Source: Deltaproteobacteria bacterium (GTDB lineage Bacteria > Desulfobacterota > Desulfobulbia > Desulfobulbales > Desulfurivibrionaceae). Taken from it: 64,000 nucleotides of DNA. Below the pieces are notes generated by a model. That model ran no database searches and was not told the DNA's origin. It worked only from the letters and a program-made list of their open reading frames with translations. Each line of letters opens with the position of its first letter. Positions within the stretch are counted from its first letter, which is position 1. The DNA is taken from contig DUZW01000014.1 of the NCBI GenBank assembly GCA_013349295.1, positions 1-64,000 on the forward strand, read 5' to 3'. The position numbers and the translations under genes are program-made. Shown piece after piece: positions 33,566 through 40,992 of the stretch.

Positions 33566-34180
33566 ATGCTCACACTTAAAGAATTGTCAGGCCAGACCGG
33601 CCTGACCGAAAATAGTATAAGGAAATATCTGCGCCTGTTTGGTGCATTCCTTCAGCCTTACATCAAAAGGGGGGTGGCGAACAAACTCCTTTTTGATCCA
33701 AATTGCGTGGTGATTTTCAGTGAAGTTAAAAGGCTTCGTGATGAAGGTAAAATTGCCAGAGAGATTATCGCCTCGCTCAAGATAGCCCCGTCTTTCCCCA
33801 GCGAACTCAGCTTTCACGAGCCCATCTATCAACAGATCAGAGCCGAACAAACTGGTCAGGCCGGCCAGTTCGATGCGTACAACCGTAACCTCCAATTGCT
33901 TTACCAAAAACTTCTGGATGAAAAGGAAAAACGGATTCAGGAGCGTGACGAACGGGATATGCGCATCGTGCGCCTTGAGATACAGAACGTCAAGATGCAA
34001 GAGGCCATGAAACTCCTTCCTGATGGGAAAAATCCTGCTCAGATTAGAAAGGAATGGAACCTGGCAAGGAAAAAAGCACAAGTTGCCGCCGGGATTATTG
34101 CGGACATCAAACGACTCTCCTTCTTTCGTTTTTTGAAAAGAAAAAAGCACCTGGAAAGGCTTCAGAAGCTTCTTGTGTGA
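33566..34180 (+). CDS. MerR-like helix-turn-helix protein with coiled coil
   Basis: This 204-residue protein has an N-terminal winged-helix of MerR or Xis type (LTLKELSGQTGLTENSIRKY), then a coiled-coil region rich in Glu/Arg (about 105-155) and a basic tail. Such HTH plus coiled-coil proteins accompany replication and partition genes on plasmids. It is convergent with the Rep gene, 16 bases apart. A role in copy control or partition is inferred from this pairing. Confidence 0.6.
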   Translation: MLTLKELSGQTGLTENSIRKYLRLFGAFLQPYIKRGVANKLLFDPNCVVIFSEVKRLRDEGKIAREIIASLKIAPSFPSELSFHEPIYQQIRAEQTGQAGQFDAYNRNLQLLYQKLLDEKEKRIQERDERDMRIVRLEIQNVKMQEAMKLLPDGKNPAQIRKEWNLARKKAQVAAGIIADIKRLSFFRFLKRKKHLERLQKLLV

Positions 34181-34196
34181 TTGGCGGAGGGCGGTG

Positions 34197-35501
34197 CTAC
34201 TGAACTGTGCCGGTTATCTCCTTAAAAGGATCGGTAGACGCCTTTCCCTTGATCCATTCCTCTTGTTTTGGAAAACCGGCAAATTCAAGCACGCGGTCCT
34301 TGAACCGTCTGGCGCTTACGGTTGACAATAGTTTGAAATCGCGGCCATACATTTTTTCACTTTCCTGGGCAGCCTCATTTTTGAGGGCGGTAATCCTGTC
34401 ATCGGGGAATTCCTTGAGACTTTTCTGAAAAGATTTTTCCCGTTCCTCGTTATACTGCTGATTCAGCCTTTCCATCTCTCGCTTCTGTTGCCTTTCATCC
34501 TGCTGGGCCTTTTGTTTTTCTGTTTGCTCAAGTTCAAAAAGATTGGGCTGGAAGCAGTAGTTTTCCTGGATGGCTTTCATAGTATAGGCCCCAATGGTTC
34601 TCACTTTTCCTTCCCGGATTTTCCCTTCGACATAGCGAAGGTTCTCCAGGATGGCCTCTTCTTTATAGGAGGCCAGGATTTCATTCGCCTGAATGGATGT
34701 CAGGTGAAAATAATCTTTGAGACGTTGGTAGATTTCCATATTTTTTATGCCCGCAGCCGAGTGATCAAAGAGAAGCGCCGGATTGTTTTTTTGGGGTGAG
34801 ATGTGGAATTTCAAGGCCACAACTTTTCGCTTTTCCTTTTTGTATTCAACTCTGACCAGCAGGTCGGATTTAATATTTATTTCTGACAGCGGTTTTTTGA
34901 TAATCCACTGTTTTAAAAATTTGAATTCTTTGTATTCATGGTCGTTAATGCCCATCACCTTGCGGAAAGCCTCCAGGGGGATGAATGGAGACTGGCCTTG
35001 ACATTTCCGGGCGATAAAATAATCCACACACAGCTCATAGAGGGCCAGGGCATGCTTGCTGCTGAATTTGTTCTGCATGCTCAGGCTGATGCGAGCGTAT
35101 AGGCTTGGGTTGAAGAGTCGGTGGCGCAGTTCGTGGCTGTAAGTGTAGTGGATCTTTTTCCGGCCATTGACTCTTTTGATCACGGCGCTGGCTAGAAGCC
35201 CGGTAGCTCCCCATTCCGAATCCCAGTTCTCTTTCGAGACTTTACCGAGGACATTCCATTCAATTCTGGTGCTGATGAGGCCTCCGAGGTACTCCTCCAC
35301 ATACCGTCGGTTTCTTCGTTTGGCGATCCCCAGTACCTGCATGTATTCATCGTAATCGACTTCAAAGACTTCCCGGTTGGGTAGGTCATAATAGGCATTG
35401 GCGAGAAGGACGTTCCAGGCCCGGCGCTGGAGCAGGTTGATGGTGTTCGATATCTGCACGGCAGCGCTGTGCTTGATGATTGACTTGTTGCTTAACTCCA
35501 T
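34197..35501 (-). CDS. Rep_3-family plasmid replication initiator
   Basis: This 434-residue protein matches RepB/RepE-type initiators with two winged helices. Typical pieces are IKHSAAVQISNTINLLQRRA near the start, the DYDEYMQVLGI segment, and a second domain with KHALALYELCVDYF. The C-terminal 130 residues are a charged, Gln/Glu-rich extension. The start at 35501 (MELSNKS) fits the family better than upstream codons, though no clear ribosome site is seen. Three iteron-like repeats lie 120-190 bases upstream, as expected for an initiator that binds its own origin. This is strong evidence for a plasmid ancestry of this module. Confidence 0.85.
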   Translation of the reverse strand: MELSNKSIIKHSAAVQISNTINLLQRRAWNVLLANAYYDLPNREVFEVDYDEYMQVLGIAKRRNRRYVEEYLGGLISTRIEWNVLGKVSKENWDSEWGATGLLASAVIKRVNGRKKIHYTYSHELRHRLFNPSLYARISLSMQNKFSSKHALALYELCVDYFIARKCQGQSPFIPLEAFRKVMGINDHEYKEFKFLKQWIIKKPLSEINIKSDLLVRVEYKKEKRKVVALKFHISPQKNNPALLFDHSAAGIKNMEIYQRLKDYFHLTSIQANEILASYKEEAILENLRYVEGKIREGKVRTIGAYTMKAIQENYCFQPNLFELEQTEKQKAQQDERQQKREMERLNQQYNEEREKSFQKSLKEFPDDRITALKNEAAQESEKMYGRDFKLLSTVSARRFKDRVLEFAGFPKQEEWIKGKASTDPFKEITGTVQ

Positions 35502-35618
35502 AAAATTATTAAATATAAATATATTTTTAGTATAGCAAAAAGGTTGAGAACCGTCAAAGGATGGTGTTAACCTTTCCAAATTTGTGGACCGATATCTGGT
35601 CCCTTTCCGGGAGGGTAT

Positions 35619-35692
35619 TTGCACAAATGTCATTACCTTTGTTGCGCAAATTCTTTAACCTTACGGCTGAAAACTGCGCAAATTTCTTAACC
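35619..35692. repeat. iteron-like repeats, candidate replication origin
   Basis: Three directly repeated 19-mers occur at 35619-35637 (TTGCACAAATGTCATTACC), 35642-35660 (TTGCGCAAATTCTTTAACC) and 35674-35692 (CTGCGCAAATTTCTTAACC). They lie upstream of the rep gene beside an AT-rich stretch (35500-35535). Spacing is 23 and 32 bases, slightly irregular for iterons. A related inverted piece (GTTAACCTTTCCAAATTTG) lies near 35570. Confidence 0.6.
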
Positions 35693-35914
35693 CTCAACCT
35701 GGATTATGGCCGAAGCTTGGCTAAAACTTACGCCCGTAAATATATATAACAGTTAGTAATAACAACGTTTTTTGTTGTTTGTTTTTGATCTGACTGATTG
35801 CTTGGCCCTGATGTTTACGGGCTACAAAATGGTATTTGAAAGGGGATGATGGTTTGTAGAGGCTATGGCAGGGGAGGGAAACTTATTTGTCGCTAAACTT
35901 AGCGGAATCTGGTT

Positions 35915-36020
35915 GCCCCACTTGTTGCGCGCTCATGCGCGACCCCGCTTCTGCCATATCCGGTTTTACAACCTGTCAGAACCGGGGTCGCGCCTGGAAA
36001 ACCTGCGCAACAAGTGGGGC
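35915..36020. repeat. large double inverted repeat
   Basis: GCCCCACTTGTTGCGC at 35915-35930 pairs perfectly with 36005-36020, and inside it GCGCGACCCCG at 35937-35947 pairs with 35983-35993. The result is a two-stem hairpin of 106 bases between the origin region and the replication-relaxation gene. It could be an oriT, a single-strand origin or a recombination site. It contains no gene. Confidence 0.7.
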
Positions 36021-36149
36021 CTGGTTTTTGACCGGTTTTGTGAACTGGCTCAATCTGGCTTTGGCGTACTGGCCGCTTGAGCCTCATGGCCTTCCGAGAT
36101 GTAGGGCGGTATGCTATACTATGAATGTATTATTCATAACTGAAAATGT

Positions 36150-37133
36150 ATGCCCCAATTTCACATCCCTCGGCGACCGCGTTACGAACGGATTGCGCCG
36201 TCTGCTCCCTTCAAGGTCACTGACCGTGACCTTGAAATTGTTCACTACGTTTACCAGCACCGTTTTTTGACCTCGGACCAGATTACTGCTTTAACAGGCG
36301 GGAGCCAGCAGGGTGTTTCTAGAAGGTTGAACCTGCTTTTTCATGCCGGTTGGCTTGATCGACCACGGGCGCAACTGCTTATGCCGGACCGGCTGGATAA
36401 GCGCTGCAACCATACCATGATTTATGCCCTTGGTAATAACGGGGCAAAGTATCTCAGCGGGGAACTGGACCTGCCGCTCTCCACCATTAACTGGACGGCA
36501 AAGAACAGTGGCCTGAAGAATGGCTTCTTTTTTGAGCACACCCTTTGGGTGGCTGAATTTATGGTCATGGTCAGGCTGGCCTGCCGGAAGGAGAAAAGGC
36601 TTGAGTTTATCAGCCAGGAGGAGATCGTGAACAGCAGAAGGACGCTGCCTGCGGCACCTTCTAAAGAACTTGGTTTTGAGGTGGAAGTGCTGCTGCGGAA
36701 AGACCAGCGTAAGCCCTATACGGTTCCCGTTGTGCCGGATGCGGCTTTTGGCCTGCGGCGCTTGGGTAGCTCCAAGGAGCAGGAGGAAATGTATTTCTTT
36801 TTGGAGGCGGACCGGGCGACGATGCCGATCCGGCGAGCAAGCCTTTACCGAAGTTCTTTTTACAAGAAGATGCTCGGCTATTACCATGCCTGGAAAACAG
36901 GGGCTTGGGGTGCGACTTTCCACTTCAAGAATGCCAGGGTGTTGACCATTACCACCAGTATGGAACGTATTGGTAATATGGTCTCCATGGGAAAGGAAAT
37001 TGATCCCTGGAAAAAGGGCCTGGGGATGTTTCTCTTTGCCCCAAGGGCAAGCTTCAGTCTTGATCAACCTCAGCAGGTTTTTGAGCGTGTCTGGATTGCC
37101 GGAAATGGCAAGAAAGTGAGTATTCTTGACTAG
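36150..37133 (+). CDS. replication-relaxation family protein
   Basis: This 327-residue protein matches the Replic_Relax family: an N-terminal winged helix (VTDRDLEIVHYVYQHRFLTS and DQITALTGGSQQGVSRRLNL), then a nuclease-like alpha/beta domain with FFLEADRATMPI and RSSFYKKMLGYYHAWK. Family members are found on plasmids and ICEs beside replication and relaxase genes, and some relax supercoiled DNA before rolling-circle or conjugal replication. It lies downstream of the large inverted repeat, which may be its DNA target. The frame is intact. Confidence 0.8.
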   Translation: MPQFHIPRRPRYERIAPSAPFKVTDRDLEIVHYVYQHRFLTSDQITALTGGSQQGVSRRLNLLFHAGWLDRPRAQLLMPDRLDKRCNHTMIYALGNNGAKYLSGELDLPLSTINWTAKNSGLKNGFFFEHTLWVAEFMVMVRLACRKEKRLEFISQEEIVNSRRTLPAAPSKELGFEVEVLLRKDQRKPYTVPVVPDAAFGLRRLGSSKEQEEMYFFLEADRATMPIRRASLYRSSFYKKMLGYYHAWKTGAWGATFHFKNARVLTITTSMERIGNMVSMGKEIDPWKKGLGMFLFAPRASFSLDQPQQVFERVWIAGNGKKVSILD

Positions 37134-37389
37134 TTGCGTATTGTGTGCTAGGTTTTTAAGTTGCCATGCCAGCAAGGCTTTAGTTCAGGGCACTGACCGC
37201 CAGGGTCTTTCCGGCGGGTTTACGGATTGACCAGGCACCGCCTTGTAAACTGGTGGCGGGACGTCACAGGGACCTGTGACCGACTAAAAGCCCATCTCTC
37301 AGGCCGCACGTTCTCCCAGGTTGCATGCCTAAGGAAGGTTCCTGTCTTCTGGCATGCGGTTGCTTTGCATCACGGGGTGGCAACAAGAA

Positions 37390-37414
37390 AAAAGACACCT
37401 GTAACAGGTGTCTT
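37390..37414 (-). terminator. rho-independent terminator of the small zinc protein gene
   Basis: On the minus strand AAGACACCTG pairs with CAGGTGTCTT around a TTA loop and is followed by TTTTTTCTTG. It lies eight bases past the stop of the 55-residue gene. Confidence 0.75.
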
Positions 37415-37421
37415 GTAAAAC

Positions 37422-37589
37422 TTAGAAATAGCAGTTGTGGCAATAGAAATCGCCTTTTGTGGTGATGACCAGGGTATTGCTGAACGGATGGAGGCAGAAA
37501 CGGTGCCCGCAGTCCAAGTAAAGAACTCTATCTTTCAAAACTTTTCTCAATTCGATCGCGTTCATTTCCTTTCTTCTCTTTCTCTTCAT
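37422..37589 (-). CDS. 55-residue zinc-ribbon-like protein
   Basis: This small frame encodes a basic N-terminus (MKRKRRKEMNAIELRKVLKD) followed by LDCGHRFCLHP and CHNCYF, giving a CxxxxC-type and a CxxC pair able to bind zinc. An AAAAGGAG ribosome site lies just before the ATG at 37589, and a strong terminator follows the stop, so the unit is complete and very likely real. It lies between the replication-relaxation gene and the primase gene. The function is unknown; a DNA- or RNA-binding role is a guess from the basic start. Confidence 0.7.
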   Translation of the reverse strand: MKRKRRKEMNAIELRKVLKDRVLYLDCGHRFCLHPFSNTLVITTKGDFYCHNCYF

Positions 37590-37718
37590 AACGTCTCCTT
37601 TTGGGTTGAAAGCTCATCCAGGTCACTGCCTGGCCAGGGTGTAGTCCGACAATAGGTAAGCCTATTTATCTACAAGGCGTGGTTGTCGGTGTGAAAACAG
37701 ATGGAAACAGCGGGGGGA

Positions 37719-38726
37719 TCAGATCAGGGATCTGAATTGCTCGGAAGTCAGTTGGCAGGGTGTTTCGGCGAATGGGGCGATGTCGATTTTTTTGACGAAC
37801 AGTCGCCCGGAAAACAGGTCCAGACATTCATCGGCGCATTTCTGGCTGTATTCCGAAGCTCCAAAGAGGAGAATCAGTCTGCCAGCAGACCCCGCATGGG
37901 CCAAAATTGCCTCTTCCTGGCCTTTTCCGATGTTGGAGCCCATGAGGGCCACAACTTTTTGAAAACCGCCCTGGTGGGCCTTAAGGGCTGAAATGAAGTC
38001 TTCCACGACAAGCAGTGGAGCCTCATCTATTTTCAGCCGGTGAAGGTTGAACACCAGGGCCGAGCGGACAAAGCCCTTGGGCATTTTGTATTTGCCCTCC
38101 AGCTCTGCCTGTTCGTCGTTAATGCTCCGACCACAGTAGGCGACAAGCCTGCCCTGGTGGTCGTGGATTGGGATGACGATCCTATCCTTGAGCAGCCCCT
38201 TTTTGCAGAACCCCATGCCGAAATAGGTTGCCGTCTCTTGGCTGATTCCGTTTTCGGCAAAGAATGGGTGATCCATGTGCAGGCTTTTCAGGGTAAAAGG
38301 AAGCGGTGGATTGACCTCTTCCTTAGGCGGGGCCATCTTTTCTTCCGTTGTGACCGGTTCTTGCCGGTCGTTTTTTGTTTCCGTTTGCGTGCCCTCCTGA
38401 ATTGGAGGGCTTTCTACTGGTTCCAGAAAAAGTCTTTTCAGGAGCAGGGCTGCATCGCGGATTGAAATACCGCCTTCGATCATCCTGATGAAGTCGAGGA
38501 CATTGCCTCCGGTATTGCAGGAGCCGAAGCAGCGCCAGATGTTCCTGGTCAGACAGACGGAGAACTGATGTGGATCAGTGCCCTTATGGATCGGGCAGCA
38601 GCCGAGGGCATTTTTCCCCTCGACTTTTTGCAGTGCCTCAAACACCCCATAGTGTTTGAGCACCATTTCCATGGTGATGGTGGACTTGATTTCTTTATAG
38701 TCCACCCAGTTTCGTCCTTTTTGCAT
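37719..38726 (-). CDS. CHC2-TOPRIM DNA primase of plasmid type
   Basis: This 335-residue protein has an N-terminal CHC2-type zinc finger (CCPIHKGTDPHQFSVCL and later WRCFGSC), a helical region, a Pro/Glu-rich linker (about 105-150), and a TOPRIM part with RIVIPIHDHQGRLVAYCGR, LLVVEDFISALKAHQ and GSAGRLILLFGA. It would synthesise RNA primers for replication of the element. It is shorter than chromosomal DnaG (about 600 residues) and lacks the DnaB-binding domain. The start at 38726 follows GGAGGT. It is part of the replication module with the Rep_3 gene. Confidence 0.88.
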   Translation of the reverse strand: MQKGRNWVDYKEIKSTITMEMVLKHYGVFEALQKVEGKNALGCCPIHKGTDPHQFSVCLTRNIWRCFGSCNTGGNVLDFIRMIEGGISIRDAALLLKRLFLEPVESPPIQEGTQTETKNDRQEPVTTEEKMAPPKEEVNPPLPFTLKSLHMDHPFFAENGISQETATYFGMGFCKKGLLKDRIVIPIHDHQGRLVAYCGRSINDEQAELEGKYKMPKGFVRSALVFNLHRLKIDEAPLLVVEDFISALKAHQGGFQKVVALMGSNIGKGQEEAILAHAGSAGRLILLFGASEYSQKCADECLDLFSGRLFVKKIDIAPFAETPCQLTSEQFRSLI

Positions 38727-38993
38727 AATAACCTCCTTTGTTTGTTGTTGATCTGAAAGGACAATTGTTCTGTGTGCAGAACTATAAAGTATTGAATATA
38801 TTATAAAATTTGTCAATAGGTGGGGCCTTGACTTGGCTAGGGTTAGAGAATTTTGCTCTTGAGGGGTTGGTGTCGTGGCTATGTTTTCTGAAAAAATGAT
38901 GTATGTTGCAGTGTGCTTGCTTGCTGGAGTCGCAGAAGGCCAGGGTGGTCCTAAAGCGAGGAGGAAAATGCCGAGAATTGGAGGCTGCTGGAG

Positions 38994-39194
38994 ATGAAAT
39001 TTTTTAAATACCAAATCCGGGACGGAAGGGAGATTTGGGTTTGTGGGGCCTGCAAGCGGGCACACGCCGATCTTATCCTGCTGAAAACGTGGCGGCTGAT
39101 CGACAGTAAGGAGGATGATTCTGCGTGTGAGCACTGCTCCTCTGCGATATTCACGTCACAAACTCCTGCCTTCGCGTTGGCGTCCGAGACCTGA
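38994..39194 (+). CDS. 66-residue zinc-ribbon-like protein
   Basis: The product has two CxxC pairs, VCGACKRAHAD and ACEHCSSAI, spaced by about 30 residues, consistent with a single zinc ribbon. A GGAG precedes the ATG at short spacing. It resembles in size and layout the small protein at 37422-37589 but shares no clear sequence. It lies upstream of the first hairpin leader. The function is unknown. Confidence 0.55.
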   Translation: MKFFKYQIRDGREIWVCGACKRAHADLILLKTWRLIDSKEDDSACEHCSSAIFTSQTPAFALASET

Positions 39195-39373
39195 CCACCC
39201 CTTTGTCGGCGTAACATAATCCTTGTCGGTGTCCGCACGGTCTTGCGGTGTCAACGCGCCGGGCAATACCTTTTTTAAAATCCACCCTCATTAAGGGAGA
39301 GCCCCACCGGGGACTCCTCTTGCCCGCCCGGCCTGTCTTACCCTGGTTGTCTGGATGCGACGTGACCTTCCTT

Positions 39374-39566
39374 CCTCATCTTCTTCCATTGTAGCAACAC
39401 CTCACGGCCCATCAAGGGTAGTCTGCCCACAACCTCCATTCCGCTTCGCTTTACTGCGGATGGGGACAGCTCCACCCTTGACAGACCGCAAGGTCTCCGT
39501 TGCTGTCATTTCAGCAGATGAGGAAGCAAGGCGAACTTGTTCATCTGAGTTTTATTTACTTTCGCC
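39374..39566. repeat. 193-bp direct repeat, copy 1
   Basis: This copy and 40542-40734 are the same length, align without gaps and differ at only a few positions by eye. Each copy ends just upstream of a short gene (39577 and 40748), so a leader or promoter has been duplicated in front of unrelated coding sequences. Confidence 0.9.
39412..39481. ncRNA. 70-nt conserved hairpin, copy 1
   Basis: Outer arms TCAAGGGT and ACCCTTGA pair perfectly. An inner stem joins CCTCCATTCCGC to GCGGATGGGG around a TTCGCTTTACT loop. Three related hairpins occur at 40184, 40296 and 40580. Function as an RNA or DNA structure is inferred from pairing being retained between diverged copies. Confidence 0.55.
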
Positions 39567-39576
39567 AGTCAAAAAT

Positions 39577-39897
39577 ATGGAATTATTAAACATGGAGCTT
39601 TTGGACAGGTTCCAACAGGTTGGTAGCCAGGAGGAAGAGAAAAATCCTCTGGTTATCGCAAAATTCTTTAATCCAACGGGAATCGGCACATGGTATGCCA
39701 CCGAGTACGATCCAACGACCAAGACCTTTTTCGGGTTTGTTTCTCTCTTTGGAGACCACAACGATGAATGGGGCTACTTCTCCCTGGATGAGTTGGAACG
39801 CTTCAAGGGCCATTTTACCTTGGGTATTGAGAGAGATATCTTCTTTACTGAAAGAAGGGCAAACGAAATCCCGGCGCTCAGACATCAGGAAGTATGA
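39577..39897 (+). CDS. DUF2958-family protein
   Basis: This 106-residue protein matches DUF2958: IAKFFNPTGIGTWYATEYDP, FGFVSLFGDHNDEWGYFSL and DELERFKG followed by LGIERDIFF are the family landmarks. Such proteins occur widely on plasmids and ICEs; the function is unknown. The ATG at 39577 (or 39592) lies at the end of the duplicated 193-bp leader. Longer in-frame extensions run through the hairpin leader and are not credible. A strong terminator lies 41 bases after the stop, so this is a single-gene unit. Confidence 0.8.
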   Translation: MELLNMELLDRFQQVGSQEEEKNPLVIAKFFNPTGIGTWYATEYDPTTKTFFGFVSLFGDHNDEWGYFSLDELERFKGHFTLGIERDIFFTERRANEIPALRHQEV

Positions 39898-39937
39898 GCG
39901 ATCAGAAATAGTCGGTAAGGCTAATGCCTCATTGACG

Positions 39938-39974
39938 AAAAGGCCCTTGGCTTAAAGGCCAGGGGCCTTTTTTG
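39938..39974 (+). terminator. rho-independent terminator after the DUF2958 gene
   Basis: AAGGCCCTTGG pairs with CCAGGGGCCTT around an eight-base loop and is followed by TTTTT. Confidence 0.85.
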
Positions 39975-40183
39975 AATTCGGCAGCGGTGATGAGCGGAGG
40001 TGGGAGGCAACAGCATGGCACGGGCAGCGCGCAGCCAAGGCTGCCAGCCTCACCATTCCCGCCCTCGTGACAGCAGCTCTCGCAGCCATTAGTGGCAGTC
40101 AGTTGTCCGCATACAGTAATTATTAAGCCACCACCCCAATGAAGGTAGAGCCCCACCGGGGGCTCCTCTTGCCCCCCGGTCTA

Positions 40184-40253
40184 TCAAGGATCGTCTACCC
40201 CCAGGCTTCACTCCGCTTACGCTCCATTACACCTGGGGGCATTCAACCCTTCA
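40184..40253. ncRNA. 70-nt conserved hairpin, copy 2a
   Basis: TCAAGGAT opens and ACCCTTCAA closes a diverged version of the hairpin. The inner stem has changed to CTACCCCCAGG with CCTGGGGGC but still pairs. The loop keeps CTCCGCTTACGCTCCATT. Confidence 0.45.
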
Positions 40254-40295
40254 AAGACCTCACCGCCTATCAGCGTAACAACAGCTCGCATCCCA

Positions 40296-40364
40296 TCAAT
40301 GCTAGTCTGCCCCAACCCGCATTCCGCTAACGCTCCATTGCGGATAGAGACAGCCTACCCTTGA
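40296..40364. ncRNA. 70-nt conserved hairpin, copy 2b
   Basis: TCAATGCT and ACCCTTGA form the outer arms with mismatches. The inner stem CCCGCATTCCGC pairs partly with GCGGATAGAG. It has the same layout as copies 1 and 3. Confidence 0.45.
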
Positions 40365-40541
40365 TAGACCGCTAGGTCTCCGTGGCTATCTGGATTTCTG
40401 CTGAGAAAAAGATGGCCGCGTTGTCCGCAGGCCAAATTATTAAAGACACCACCCCAATGGCGGTGGAGCCCCAGCGGGGGCTCATCTTGCCCGCCCGGCC
40501 TGGCTTACCTTCGTTGCATGTATGCGCAGTCTGCCATGCCT

Positions 40542-40734
40542 CCTCATCTTCTTCCATTGTAGCAACACCTCACGTCCCATCAAGGGTAGTCTGCCCACAA
40601 CCTCCATTCCGCTTCGCTTCACTACGGATGGGGACAGCTCCACCCTTGACAGACCGCGAGGTCTCCGTTGCTGTCATTTCAGCAGATGAGGAAGCAAGGC
40701 GAACTTGTTCATCAAAGTTTTATTTATTTTCGCC
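40542..40734. repeat. 193-bp direct repeat, copy 2
   Basis: Ungapped copy of 39374-39566, located just upstream of the 76-residue gene at 40748. It contains the third full hairpin (40580-40649). Confidence 0.9.
40580..40649. ncRNA. 70-nt conserved hairpin, copy 3
   Basis: Offset from copy 1 by exactly 1,168 bases, with the same perfect outer arms TCAAGGGT and ACCCTTGA. The loop differs from copy 1 by two changes. Confidence 0.55.
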
Positions 40735-40747
40735 GACAAAAAAACAT

Positions 40748-40978
40748 ATGGAAAACGAAAACAAAAAAGACTTCATGACTGAGGTCATCGAGACGCTTGC
40801 CGATGTATTCAGCAAGCACAAGGTCACTTGGCCAGACAAGACTGAAGAGAAAGCCTTCAAAGAGGAATTGGTGACGGTGGTCAAGGACTTGATCAAGGGG
40901 TCTTTCAAGAATGGCCTCAGGATCGGACGTGTCCGAGCAGAACAGGGGGGAGATTACAAAAAAGGTGGGGCTCATTAG
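40748..40978 (+). CDS. small acidic-basic protein after the duplicated leader
   Basis: This 76-residue soluble protein has a charged helical sequence (MENENKKDFMTEVIETLADV, then a Lys/Glu-rich part and SFKNGLRIGRVRAEQ) and no recognised family. The ATG at 40748 follows the second copy of the 193-bp leader. A terminator hairpin overlaps its last codons. The same leader driving two unrelated small genes suggests cassette-like organisation. The function is unknown. Confidence 0.6.
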   Translation: MENENKKDFMTEVIETLADVFSKHKVTWPDKTEEKAFKEELVTVVKDLIKGSFKNGLRIGRVRAEQGGDYKKGGAH

Positions 40979-40992
40979 CCTCTCCTTTTTTT
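40958..40992 (+). terminator. rho-independent terminator overlapping the end of the 76-residue gene
   Basis: AAAAGGTGGGGCT pairs with AGCCTCTCCTTTT with one mismatch and G-U pairs, followed by T residues. Confidence 0.75.

Larger units (their letters stand above)
39195..39576. other. leader region 1 with conserved hairpins
   Basis: This non-coding 382-base stretch contains a GAGCCCC-ACC-GGGGaCTC hairpin (about 39299-39316), then a 70-nt imperfect hairpin at 39412-39481, then a further stem (TGACAG with CTGTCA, about 39479-39509). It leads directly into the DUF2958 gene. The segment 39374-39566 is repeated at 40542-40734. Confidence 0.7.
39975..40747. other. leader regions 2 and 3 with conserved hairpins
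   Basis: This non-coding stretch of 773 bases has two further leader units. Unit 2 (about 40126-40400) has a GAGCCCC-ACC-GGGGGCTC hairpin and two 70-nt hairpins (40184-40253 and 40296-40364) but no gene after it. Unit 3 (about 40447-40747) has the same short hairpin, the 193-bp repeat copy 2 and a 70-nt hairpin at 40580-40649. Long frames reading through it are artefacts. Confidence 0.65.

Noticed and set aside
35561-35749. Small plus-strand frame over the iterons
   Set aside because: It is generated by the repeated iteron sequence and has no ribosome site or family features.
39355-39576. N-terminal extension of the DUF2958 frame through the hairpin leader
   Set aside because: The extension is the translated repeat and appears similarly before the 76-residue gene. 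The DUF2958 domain starts after 39577.
39412-40649. CRISPR array
   Set aside because: The repeats are 70-nt hairpins at irregular spacing (772, 112 and 284 bases), without uniform spacers or cas genes.
39412-40649. Integron attC sites
   Set aside because: The hairpins lack the GTTRRRY / RYYYAAC core sites and there is no integron integrase in the window. The similarity is in layout only.
40382-40747. Long frame from 40382 to the 76-residue gene
   Set aside because: It reads through the 193-bp repeat and the short hairpin; the ATG at 40748 is the sensible start.
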